Assembly: GCA_023014335.1 (NCBI GenBank)
Contig: JAECYW010000019.1
Coordinates: forward strand, 1,178,001 to 1,242,000
Length of the DNA stretch: 64,000 nt
Direction: 5' to 3'
DNA from: Galerina marginata
Lineage: Eukaryota; Basidiomycota; Agaricomycetes; Agaricales; Galerinaceae
In this document: positions 1 to 11,493 of the stretch, piece by piece
How positions within the stretch are numbered: the stretch's first letter is position 1
How the letters are laid out: every line of letters begins with the position of its first letter
Made by a program: the position numbers and the translations under genes
The notes under the pieces: generated by a model
Told to the model about the DNA's origin: nothing
Database searches by the model: none
The model's input: only the letters and a program-made list of their open reading frames with translations

Positions 1-481
1 CATCTCCAGATTCAAGCAAGGACAAACAAATCGTTTCTCTTTCCGGAACCTATCTTTGAGGCAGTCCGAAGTCCCAGGATCCTGTGAAAGGCGCCAAAAA
101 AACACACCTCGATGGTCAAGAGATGGTCGCGTGAGCATTCCCATATCTTTTTGAACACTCTAATCCTACAACTGAGAAACTTGTCTATAAGATAGTTTCC
201 AGATCGCGACCCAGAACGCTTCGGTTGTATGTAAGTCCTTGACAATATACCCAGAATGCCATTTCGCAAAATTTGTCGGTTCTTGAACTTCAATAAACTG
301 GCGGAGCGCTGCCTTGGCGCTCTATTACCTTCGGGGCAACCTTTTGGAGAAATTTCACGCAATCATAACCTTGAAATGAATTTTCGAGCAGCAGGTGCCT
401 TGCAGTGCTTCCCACCATTCTGCGCATCCTATCACGTGTAGTAAAGTCCACCAGATTCTCTCCCGCCTTCTCTTTCTCCAG

Positions 482-489
482 TATATATA
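482..489 (+). promoter_or_regulatory. TATA-like box of the SDR gene
   Basis: A TATATATA run lies about 90 bp before the ATG of the short-chain dehydrogenase gene, a usual distance for a fungal TATA box. The rest of the first 579 bases holds only short unsupported frames and is best read as promoter and upstream spacer. Confidence 0.4.
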
Positions 490-579
490 CATCGATCTTC
501 TCACAAAACTCTGTCTTGCTTACTATCCCCTCTTCATCAGATACGAGGTTTACTTTGAATCAAACGTTCGCGTACTATT

Positions 580-1791
580 ATGGATTTAGGCCTCGAAGGT
601 GTTCATGTTCTGATTACCGGTTCGTCTTCTCTGCCTCCGAAGTAAGTCCTGGTAACAAAAATATATGGCTTAGGAGCGAGCGGTGGTATAGGCTTCGAGA
701 CCGCTGAGACTTACTACGGTAAGTCTCTTTTTTTTTCCGTTATTGTACCAACGCGCTGATAAGCACTCTCAGAGCAAGGCGCGATCGTAACAGCACATTA
801 TAATACCAATTTAAAACCTCTCGAATGCTTCATCGACTCGAGGAGCCAAGTTATAAAAGCGGATCTAACGAAGGAGCAAGAAGTCATCGACCTCTTCAAG
901 TCAGCAACGTACACCTATGGGCCGGTTCAGATTTTGGTGATCAACCACGCTATAAGCGTCGTCGAAGACGCGAATCTATGGGAAATGTCCTATGACAGGT
1001 GGAAGAAGACTATTGATACGAATCTGAATTCCTCCTTCCTCGTCGCACGCGAGTACTTGCGACAGCTGAAAACGATGGCTCCTGACCTTAAGGAAGAAGC
1101 ATCCATGATTTTGATTGGCAGCACGGCTGGTAAATATGGTCAGTGGTTCTTCTTCCACAGAGCTTGCTGCGGGAAAGTCCAACGGTGGACTTTATTTAGG
1201 TGAAGCTGGACACGCGGACTACGCTGCATCAAAAAGCGGTATGTACTCCTTACATTTCTCACTAATAATAAATATGCAATCCCTCTTGCCCTAGCGATGA
1301 TGTACGGCCTGACAATGTCGCTCAAAAATGAGATCGTCAAACTCGCGCCTAAAGGAAGGGTCAACTGCATCGGTCCCGGCTGGGTAAAAACGGTTCGTCT
1401 TCTGTCATTTTATTTGGTCAAACGTCATCCTGAAAAGGATACTATTCCCAAACTAGGCAATGGCCACAGACTCCTTGAAGAACCCGCGTGTCAAATACAG
1501 CGCTCTCGCAACGTAAGTCAAGTTGTAGCATTTAGTACAATTCTAACGCATTTTGGAATCAACTGCAGTACACCCCTCAAAAAAATCGCCGAACCAAGCG
1601 ACATAGCGACCCAAATCGTCCTTCTCTCATCCAACAAGGTGTCGGGGCACGTTACTGGTCAAGTGCTAATGGTAGAAGGGGGTATGGAAGGTCAGTGGCC
1701 TGCAATATTTTCTGGTTTCTTGACCTCACATTCAGCCACCGCTCCAGGCCGCTTACTAAATAAACCAGAAGACGTAGGAATTAAACTCTAG
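580..1791 (+). CDS. Short-chain dehydrogenase/reductase (SDR), eight exons
   Basis: NAD(P)-dependent oxidoreductase of the classical SDR family, probably cytosolic; the substrate cannot be read from sequence. My exon model is 580-619, 674-718, 773-1138, 1200-1238, 1295-1392, 1457-1512, 1569-1690 and 1748-1791. These add up to 810 nt, an exact 269-codon frame plus stop, typical for the family. The cofactor-binding turn ITGASGGIG is rebuilt across intron 1. A Ser in LIGSTAG and a YAASK motif (Tyr-x-x-x-Lys) supply the catalytic Ser, Tyr and Lys. The PG motif follows in NCIGPGWVKT, and the C-terminus has the usual GHVTGQVLMVEGG segment. All introns are 53-64 bp GT-AG. The first has a GTTCGT donor; a tempting GTAAGT 38 bp further on would break the frame. 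No signal peptide is visible. Confidence 0.9.
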
Positions 1792-2045
1792 CAGAAAATA
1801 TCTTGTACAATGGCAAAATCAGGATCACTGCGAGCAGAAGCATTGGCTAATAAGCGCTAAAGAGATTTAAAAACTATGAATGCACGCTACTTATACACAG
1901 AAGACAACTTCCATTCGGGTATAAAACATCCAGTCAACAGCGTATTCTACAAGAAACAACAGACGACAGCAAATGCAGCGAATGAAATACAATTTTAAAC
2001 AACGCCTCCTCATTCCAAGTCCAAGTCCAAGTCCATTTCCATGAC

Positions 2046-5000
2046 TCACACCGGCACAGTACCCTTCAACCTCGCATCTCTACTGCTCGCACCAACCGTA
2101 ACGCCGATCTTCCCGTCAGGCTTCCTCCACCCCTGCTGCACGACGTCCCAGATCGACAAGTCATACCGAGAAAATGTGATGGTCACGCTGTTCGTCTCGC
2201 CAGGTCCCATAGTCGTGTCTGTGAATCCTTTGAGAACGGAGGGAGGCTCGCCGGACGAAGCGGGGAAGTTAATGTATAGCTGAGGGATCTGATGAAGAGT
2301 GAGCTTTCAAAATTCGCAAATTGGTTGAGAAGGACATACGTCGCCACCAAAGACGGGCCCTGTGTTTTTAATGTTAAAGGTTGCCTGGTAGGCGGGTCGG
2401 TGAAGCCTGTTCCATTTCAAAACTCTGTAAGCAAACATAACACTTTCCAAGGAACTGAACCACAACTTACCACAAGGCCCTTGACGACCCCTCACCAATG
2501 GCAGTAGCATTTCCGTTCTCCCAGGCCGATACAAGGGGTTCCTCAGCTGGGGTGGCTTGAACAGGGATTTTCGAAACCTTGAGACCGGAATACGTGAAAT
2601 TGGTATAACTCAACCCAAATCCAAACTCGAAGCGGGGAGTAATATTGTTCTGTTCAATATCAGTGTCAGTTCAATATTTGAGTAATGTCCGAAAATTGAC
2701 TAACGGCATCGAAGTGTCGGTAATCAATATTCAAACTACAATACAAAAAATAACCGTCAGAGGCCGAAGTTCTCGAAAAGCGGAAAACAAAACTCACCCT
2801 TCAGTGTATGGAATACTCAGTATGTGCTGGTTATCTCCTCCAAGGTTGACCTGAGCCCCATAGTCTTGAGGACTCTTTGCAATGGTATATGGCAAGCGAC
2901 CTGACGGATTCCAAGCGCCATACAGCACGTCGACCAGCGAGTTTCCGACTTCTTGGCCAGGCAACCCTGCCCAAACCACTGCGGTGACATTTGGGTGGTC
3001 GATCCATGGCTCGAGGATGAGTGGTCCTACGCTGTTCACGATGACGATGGTGTTGTTGTTCTGTGCGGCTACGGATAGGACAAGATTGTCGCCTCCGTGC
3101 CAGGCAGTCAGGTTCTTGCTAAAAATCGGAGATAAAGTCAGAAGCGCCGAACAAAAAAGCACAAAGTGTAACCGCACCGATCGCCCTCATTTCCATCGAC
3201 GGTAATATAATCTTCACCACTGTCCGCGCTGAGGAATACTAGAGCAGTGGATCTCTTCCTGGCCATGTTGCCCGCGCGTGGCAGGTTGAAGTCGTCCAGG
3301 AGCCAAGAGATACTCGAGCGGAACTCGCGAGCTTTACGTTGAATAGCGTCGAGAGGCTAAAGATGAACGCAGCGAAGTAAATATTCTATGATTGCGACAG
3401 GAACTTCAAACGACTTACTGTCACAAGATACGTGAAATTGGCTGTTCCAGAGCCCCATCCCATGGCGAGCACACCATCTGAACCTCCCTAAACGTTCATC
3501 AACGTCAAGAACTTCATCTAAACTTGGGTAAATCTAAACCTACCTGATCCGAGAACTCGTTAGGCCCAGCTTTCCCCGGTCCCGCACCACTCCCAATAAG
3601 CACAATACTCCTATCCTTCTTGCCCAGCGGCAGCGCGCCTTTCTCATTTTTCAACAACACAGCGCTCGCCGCGCCTAGCTCCCTCACAAGTTGGAAATGG
3701 TCGTCTTGTACATCAATATGCGAGTTTGTGGTATCGCTGTCGGGGTTGAACGCGTCGAAATTGGTTTCAGGGTAGTCGGAGTCGTCTTGGCCGAGGAGGT
3801 ACCAGGAGGCAAGGATGCGGGTGGCCATGTCGTCGACGCGGCTTTCGGGGATCGTGCCGTTGTTGACGAATGCGGTGAGGTTTGGGCCCCACCAGGAGGT
3901 GTGTGAGCTGAAGGTGATATCTCCGGGCATTGTCATCTTTTTGATAAGTGCCAAAAAGTCAGTAAGAGGTTTTACTTCAAGAAGAAAACGAAAATAAAAC
4001 TGACATCCAAGCCAGTTACAGCTGACATCGTAGAATGTTGTCTGTGAGATGATTTCGTTGCAAGTCAATGAGCCTCTCATTTTCTACCTGGAGGTTATGA
4101 CCACTTACGCAGACCAATCGGACATGATAACTGGAGGAAAAGAGGAGTCAGAAACAAAACCAACATAGCAACGGGGGAAGAAAATTATTCACATCCTTGG
4201 AATGCAAACTCTCTCTTTATAATATCGTTCATCAATTTATCATTCTCGCATGCATACGTGCCATTAACCAAATCTATTTCCATCTCAGCATATAATTTTC
4301 AAGACACGAGAAGCAAGAAACACGCACTGTAACTGCACATGATGCTGGCGACACCGGCCATGATGCTCTTCAAGAATGGCTGGGCGTAAATTTCGTGCAT
4401 AGTACGATCATCAATGTCAGAGCTTGACGTTGTTCGGAAATGTTCTTGCTCACTAAAAGATATTAAGATTAGTATTACGTTTCAGAAACGTTTCCTATTA
4501 TTTGGGGCCGCGATCCACAGGGAGCCGAGAAAAAGAAAACGAAACTCACTTTCCAATCAAATGCTTCGCACACGCCTGAATACCACCAGCCTGCATCCCC
4601 AAAATGGTCTCATAAGCCGTCTCGCCGGCAAGGAATGGGTCAGCTCCAAAGCCCTCCCAATTCCGTCCACCCGCTGCGACACGGCCCATGTTCATCATCG
4701 GCCCTAGAGCGATGTTCACTCCTTTGCCTTTGTGCTCGAGACCCATGAAAAGGCCGCGGGTGCGAATTAGACGGCGGTTGAAGCTGTTTATTTATTTGTG
4801 CGAGGTTCATTGAGCGGGGGCGAAAAAGAGGGGAAGCAGTGGAAGACATACGAAGCTGCGGTGTTCACTCCTGTTGGGAAACTCGTTACGAAGTCGCCGA
4901 AGCGTACGCCGAGGGGAGAGTCCTGGATAATTCTATTACGGTTTCTACTCGGGCAGAGAAGATACATACCTCGAGGCAAAGTCCCGGCCAGCCTTTTCCG

Positions 5001-6062
5001 TTTATTGCAGGGGTATTTCCCTGGAAACTTAGGTCAGCACCGTGTCGCGAATAAACCTAAAGCAGAGAGGTACGTACAACGCATCGACCACCAGTCCAAC
5101 CGACTCCAGTGGTAACGTTGACTTTTTCTTCTAATGTGAAGGAGGCAATCTATTCAAAGAGGAAATTATGAGGGTCAAAATTAAGCAACGGAAATAAAAT
5201 TAGAAACGGCATGATGAAACAACTTTGGGGTCACTTGGTACACATTTGTCCAGTAGACTCGGAAATATGACGCCTCGAAATTGAGCGCCATGGGGTCAGA
5301 TCATAGAAATTTCACTAGAAGCTTCTACACGTGTTGATTATTTGAAACGAGGTGACCAGTGAAGCTGAGCGCCACCACGCAGTGGTGCCCCGGGCTAGGA
5401 GTAGTTCCGTTTTCTCCCCAGGCGCCATGGATCTCCGAGCAATGCGAGCATCCTCAATCACAACGTTCTCGAAAGCGAGAAGAGGAAATGTGCATAAAAT
5501 ATCACGATGCTTACCTTCGCCTTTGCCTTCGCATGTGCGGCCTTCCATGCCGGCCCAAAGTCAGGAAGAACATTTGTGCTATCCTCCGCCTACATTGAAA
5601 ACCAAAAATAAATAGAAGAACCACCAATGATGTCAGGAACTATGAATAAAAAAGTTTAAAAAAATATAGGCGACGTACGTCGGGGGGGTTGCTGGGATCT
5701 ACTGCAGGGTATACTGGGGGCACTGGAACATCCGATGGCACGGGGAATGCAGAGAAGCTGGCAGAGGATATTGCGGGTGCGGAAGTCGGTTCCGTCACCT
5801 GCGGCGATGGTGGACTGATTGCTGGAGACGCAGGCAAGGATGCTGAGGCTGAAACTGAAGCTGCAGCCGAACTGGCACTGAGCTGTGCGCTGCTTGAAAC
5901 AGCGACCGACGATACGCTCGCCGACGTAGATGCAGTTATAGAAATACTGAGACCAGAAGCTGCCGAAGCACTTGCCGAAACCGCTGAAGACTCATCCTGG
6001 GCAAGAACAAAAGGAAGGAGGAGAGCACACCGCCAGAAGGCGGCAGCAGAGAGAGAGCGCAT
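2046..6062 (-). CDS. Secreted GH3 beta-glucosidase with Ser/Ala-rich N-terminal region
   Basis: Probable extracellular beta-glucosidase of glycoside hydrolase family 3, releasing glucose from cellobiose and related beta-glucosides. The protein starts [22 protein letters not shown], a clear signal peptide, followed by about 90 residues rich in Ser, Ala and Pro. The GH3 N-terminal domain follows with [29 protein letters not shown] and [14 protein letters not shown]. The catalytic nucleophile is the Asp of [12 protein letters not shown] near plus-strand base 4109, with GLDMTMPGDI after it. The C-terminal alpha/beta domain ([29 protein letters not shown]) and a fibronectin-III-like domain ([14 protein letters not shown]) complete the usual fungal architecture. 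The gene is cut by roughly a dozen short introns. I verified several junctions around the nucleophile, but the two introns between 5170 and 5640 are less certain. The stop codon is at 2046-2048. Confidence 0.9.
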
Positions 6063-6588
6063 AGTGGAGGGGTTCAGAAACTGGTAGCACTAGCGTCATC
6101 CGAGTTTTTAAAGTACCTCAAGGCCATCGCGAGCCGAGTTATTTTTACGGTTCTCTTCGCCTAGATATTGTCTTACATAATCTCCTCTCCTTCCTTTTCT
6201 CACCGCCCTGCTCCCCATACCCCATATGTTCCACATGTTCTCTACATCTCGTCACCTTCATGCTGGCAAGAACTCTCTGCGACGGGTCGCGTGTCTCCAA
6301 TACGCGCATGGAAACTCAGTCGTGACGCGCCTTTCGCTTCACAGGGCTTCACACCACTGTTGATACTTGTGAATCTCTGGTTGGACGATACACAACTCTT
6401 GTCGTTCCAGGTCATAGTCTAACAAGGTAAGTCTCTTCCCAAATCCATCATCTATCAACAAAGCTTTATTTATCTACTTCATGAGCTTCGAGAACTCTCC
6501 TCATTGTTTTTCTCACCAAAATTCGTCTGTCTCAATCATTCCTAGACATTAATTGGCGTCTCCAGAGCATCGATAACCACGTCGCTCG

Positions 6589-7790
6589 ATGTCAAGTTTG
6601 GCAGACTTACCAGAGCTTCCTTCTTCTCCATCACCGATTATGTCCGCCACTCCACAAGCTTGCCACAACCGCACCGTGCACGCGTCTCTCGGAGTCGATG
6701 GTCAAAAGAACCTCGTCACACTATTTAAACGGAGTTGCGGATCCCGCTACCTCGGGCACGGCCCACATCCTTCAGGCCAAAACCTTCATCCTCAACTACC
6801 CGGTCATCGTAGAAGTCGCTAGCCATGCAAAACAGGCAGAGCGGTAAGCAAATAGTTTTGCTGGCAATTCCTGTTGAACGGCGTTAAGACTTAAGGGGAA
6901 GGACTCTGGATCATATGAGCCAGATTCCTTCTACAATAATGCTTCTCTCACTTTTGCCGTACCGCTCCTGCTGGTTTCTGCAGGAGGTCGTAAGCTGAAG
7001 GCGAGGTGGACTCGGGCAACGGCAGCGCCGTCGTGATCGGCCCGAGTTGGACGGGCGGGTGTCGGGTCGGAGTCGTTCCGGTGAGCGCGTGACGTCATGC
7101 ACACGGTGTTCATGGAACTGGAAAGCTGAGAAAAGACATTGGGCAACTGGAGGCTGGAGCTCGACCGTTCAAAGTTTTCATAATTCTAATTCAACAGGGT
7201 AAACCTATCGTCAGAGAAGTCGGCTTGATGTTCAGCGTTACAGGCGCCTTCCTTGCTTACACCTTCACGCTCGGTCATGGCAAGGAATCGTCGCTCTCCT
7301 GTTTTGTGACAGCTGGGGTGCAAATGCGCAGGTGGTGACCGTATGTGGAATAAAACGTCGTAAAGTACTGATTCAGTTTACAGTTTACCTCTTAGGCGCA
7401 CATTGGACGCAGGTATACACTGACACACGATGTGCTTCTACTGAGGTTTTCAGAACAGAAAGCGCTCTGGTTACCATCTACCCTGGAAAGTCAGCAATAT
7501 ACGGCAGCATTTCCGAGACGTTCAACCTTTTGGCGACAGAGGTATAACTTTGGCAAAGATCAGTGTAAAACGATTTTAGCATTAGACTCAGTGGCTTTCG
7601 ACCGTATTGCTAACTTACGGCCCGGTCACCTCAATATTGGAGCTCAAGGATTGCATCAATTCTTGCCCTCGTCGTCCTTACATTCTAAAGGCAAGATTTC
7701 AACCGATCTAAATGCCTCTTTCAAGCCCCAAGGCTATGCTCCTCTTGCTTTTACAAAGAAAAATGATTTGATGGAAGATGCCAATTGATA
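6589..7790 (+). pseudogene. Frame-broken relic of an unidentified, probably membrane protein gene
   Basis: Several stretches read like real protein but lie in different frames and cannot be joined cleanly. Around 6575-6660 one frame gives FFSITDYVRHSTSLPQ, the next carries on as SLGVDGQKNLVTLF, and a third gives LNGVADPATSGTAHILQAK and FILNYPVIVEVASHAKQAER before a good GTAAGC donor at 6844. Further on come GSYEPDSFYNNASLTFAVPL (near 6905) and the hydrophobic REVGLMFSVTGAFLAYTF (near 7215). The frame switches happen inside what looks like one exon, without splice sites, which suggests small indels in an old gene. I do not recognise the family. The 6063-6588 stretch upstream shows no supported gene. 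Confidence 0.3.
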
Positions 7791-10700
7791 CGACTGATCT
7801 GGACCGGACTCCTTGGCCTGTTTTGTTACCTGTGGAAGTCCTTTGTGTTTGGAGCTAGTTTTTGTATTCAACCACAATAGCTTTCTGATCGACTATTCTC
7901 TTCACGGCTGAACAGTTCAAAGAGCTGGAACGCTATGTTGTTCCGATTTGGTGGTGCTCTTCTATCCTGGGTCTGGCTTGACTTCGAAGGCATCGCATCG
8001 AAGACGGGGTCGATACGAGCATTCTCGACAAGCCTGCAGAGGCCAACAATACTTGAATGCCACTTAAGCCCACCTGGCCCACCCAAACTACCCTGGAATC
8101 TTTCCGCAGCATCAAGTTACAGCCTGAGATTTCGAAAGCATGATACATGGTCGAGGACCTGGAACTGCCGTCCAATAGGCACAAACCCGCGCCTTGTTTC
8201 CCAAGAATTTGAGGATAAATATTTGCGCCTCTGCTTGCTATAATTGCGATATCTCTTGGCCCTTCTCAAGTTTTACCCCTCTCTAAAAATTTGACGAACA
8301 GTACTCTTCACTTCTGAACTGATCTTCTTATGTAGTCTTTACATTCTAGTATACCACACCAAATGTGATACTTGGCTTTGTACGCGGCGGTCCATGTCTA
8401 TCTCAATCGAGGGTCGGACGACCTGCGCCAAGTAGCGTTTCAAAAGCGATATTTTTAGCGCGCACGGTTATTTCTGGCTGGCACGAGAGCGAGAATCCAA
8501 CTAATCCGATTCGATGCTTCTCCAGAATACTGAGTCTGACCAGAATAGACGGCATTCAAATACGCTGACAGTAACGGACATACTGAGGACTTGGCTTGGG
8601 AAGAATTACCCTTGTTGTCACTCCTCCCAGCGGCAAAAATTTCAGCAGGTTTTCAAACCCTCGGAAATTTGAAAAATAGGAGTGATTAACGTCGCCGGAG
8701 ACGGCTCTATCCATAGTTATGGTATAATCAAAGAAATCTGACACGTTCTACGATAACAAAAACTAATCGAAGGACGGTGTTAGGTGAACAACGTTCAAAC
8801 ATCCGAATGAGACTGTTCTCATAACTTATAAGTACATTAAGGTCTGGTCCGCGTCCGCCCTCGCTGGATGAAATTACTAACATGCGACAGAAGATTCCTG
8901 ATGTGTAGAGGTTCAGGCTGGGCACACGAGTGAAATGCTGAATACTGTAATACAATTAGTCGCGCTCGTTGTTGGGAAATTCTCGGACCGAATGCTATAT
9001 TAAACGAAGCAGCTGTCTGGGACCCCTGTCTACTCAATGCTTATAAACACGGAGAACGCCAAGTGCACAAAATTAACCGCACGAAACTTGAGCAAAAGTC
9101 TTAGGTTATTGGCAATAATGGCTACTGCGGCGGCGGCGCCATCCATGTCTCAATGAAATCCGAAGACCGCATGAGAAGAAAGGACTTAAATTTAGTAGCT
9201 ATACGACAAAAGTACTTACCCAAAAGCAGGAAAAAAAGGACACACCAACCCTTGAGAAATAAGCCTCTCCGATATTCACAGCTTTGACCGGGTCCAGTCG
9301 AGTATTCCGCAGCGTTCACGGAAGCTGATCGTTGATCCACGCGCGTCGAAGGCGGAATGTTGTAAAACCGAAAGAAGATGGTGTCAATAACTGATCTATT
9401 TTTGAAAGAAACCGGAGTAGCCATACCTGGTGTTGTATTGGTATTTTGAACGCAAGTACTGAGTAAGAGAGAACCCGTATTGAGTGTACTTCACTCTTAT
9501 TTGAATTCTGTTGTTCACTGGAAAGCAACTGGTAAGCATCTAGACATGGGTAAAATTGTCTGTTGATAGTAACAAATAGTTGGACCATGTCCGTTTAATA
9601 ACACAGGTAATATGACTAACGTTGGGTGTCCTCAAATAGTACGCACTATGGCAAACAAATGCCTAAAGATTGTGAGCACGCTGATTGATACGAGGAACGC
9701 AAACCTGGCCATTACTGGCGAGCCTCTGCAATTGCGCAATATTTGACACCGTGTCAATAATTGTATCGAGTCAGCGTCGCGGCTCATGCAGGCTGATGCA
9801 TATTTAATGCGGATGGAGTCTTGTATATGCTGAACCAGAACAGCTGCTTTGAAAAGGGGACTGGGAAGTGAACCTATATCCCGGTACTTTTAAGGACCAG
9901 CATACCGTCATATTCTTCGTCATATTTTGCAGCCATAAACAATTGGAGCCAAGGAAGATATTGTGTGTGTACTTTCGAGCCATTCTCCGGCTGAGGATAC
10001 GTCTAATTTGGAGGATTTTTACACTCATATATGGTTGAAGCCACTGGGAAAGACGGGAAAAAATTATAAACGAAGGTCTTCGTATCAATTCAATTCTTAT
10101 AAGGATGCGTCCGTATCCGGTTCTTCCTTAGACCGGAGAAATACTAATAGACCACATCTACAGGAGAAAGGATTACCCAGTTATCCCATGGCCCATGTGC
10201 GGAACCCCGTCGCTGAGGACGGTTTCAGATTGTCCAATGAATTCCATACAGGAGAAATTTCAGATCCACTTGGAAGTAGAGCAACCCAGTCGAATTTTTT
10301 ATAGCGATCGACGGCAATAATGAATATAGGATAGACGAGATGATTGTCCACTGGACAGTGAGGTACATACCATTGTTAACGCACGATTTCCCTCTGCAGG
10401 TCAACCCTTCCAAATTAGTTTCATCCATAGGGTAGTAATAAACTGAAAGGATCACTAACAAGGCATTTGCCTTTTGAAGCACAAAATTGAAATGTTGAAG
10501 GAGAGAACTTGGAGAAAACGATATCTGGTATTGTGATCTGATTCTCTTCAGTCCGACTTCTGTCCGGAGATTCAAAGCTCAAGTCCGATTCCCACGCTCA
10601 GCCACTGACGGGCGCTAAAGCGAGGCTGAAGTGCCATCGTTTCAAAATGACCTACGATCTATGGACAAACACCTCTCTTACGGTACCAGCAGCAAAAGTG

Positions 10701-10992
10701 TAAAGTTGTTGTATTCGATAAAAGGCATCGTGTTAAAAAACGCCAGGCCCTGCGCCCTGTGAGCAAGCAACTACTTTACCACCACGAGCTGCTTTGGGGG
10801 TTCTTGCGCCGAACACAATCCTCATGCTAACTTACATAGTTCAAGACAGACGAAGAGAAACGTAAAAAAGTGTATGTCCGCAACTGTCCATGATAATGCA
10901 ACTCTAAATCAATTACAATGTCTAGGATGTCCATTTGTTCGCTCAATGTCCTTCACGCAACGCAGTTCTCCTCGACGGATACTAACTGGAGC
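7791..10992. other. Gene-poor spacer
   Basis: About 3.2 kb with no coding region I can support. Short open frames occur on both strands, for example near 8560-8960 and 9120-9590 on the minus strand, but they lack recognisable motifs, good introns or consistent starts. No terminal repeats or transposase fragments were seen. Confidence 0.4.
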
Positions 10993-11493
10993 TCACAATA
11001 TCACCGCAACCGCCCCAGCAAGCACCCCAATCATAACCTGCTCCACCTTTGATACCTTAGTTGGCAGAGCAAAATTAATGCTTTGAGCGGTGACAGTGCT
11101 ACTGGCCAAAGTCACTGGCTTTGTAGATGTGGTAGACGGGGTAGTAGTCGGTTTCGGCGTTATAGTGGTGAGCTTCGACGTCGTTTTTGAAGTCGTTAAT
11201 GTGATCAGGGAGGAAGAAGAGGTACTCGACAGAGTAGCCGACGAAGTATCATCAGTTGGAATGATATCTGTGATCGTATCAGTTCTAATTTTTGATTGAA
11301 AGGTCTGTTTAGTGAAGTGTAAATAGAAGAGTGTGTTTTATACGGACCCAGTTGGTGTTGGAAAATCGTCCGTGGTGGGATCTGGATCAATTGTAAATGT
11401 CGAGTCGTCATCTGTGGTGGTCGTGTCTTGTGCGGTTGCAACAAACGCGAGAACGAGCAGAGCAAGGAGCGATGTTAAGGTCGCAAACTTCAT
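10993..11493 (-). CDS. Small secreted Thr/Ser-rich protein, possibly GPI-anchored
   Basis: The protein begins MKFATLTSLLALLVLAFVATAQ, a strong signal peptide, followed by an acidic, Thr/Asp-rich segment (TTTTDDDSTFTIDPDPTTDD). A single intron at 11285-11347 (donor GTCCGT, acceptor TTAG) joins it to a second exon full of Thr, Ser and Pro. The C-terminus (VEQVMIGVLAGAVAVIL) is a hydrophobic tail ending right at the stop. That architecture (signal peptide, O-glycosylatable Thr/Ser stalk, hydrophobic tail) is typical of small fungal cell-surface or GPI-anchored proteins. The alternative donor GTATAA six bases away would put a stop straight after the junction. The mature protein would be about 120 residues with no enzymatic domain visible, so its function is unknown. 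Confidence 0.65.

Noticed and set aside
5689..6087. Acidic Ala/Glu-rich frame on the plus strand
   Set aside because: Shadow of the Ser/Ala-rich exon of the GH3 gene, which has a signal peptide on the minus strand.
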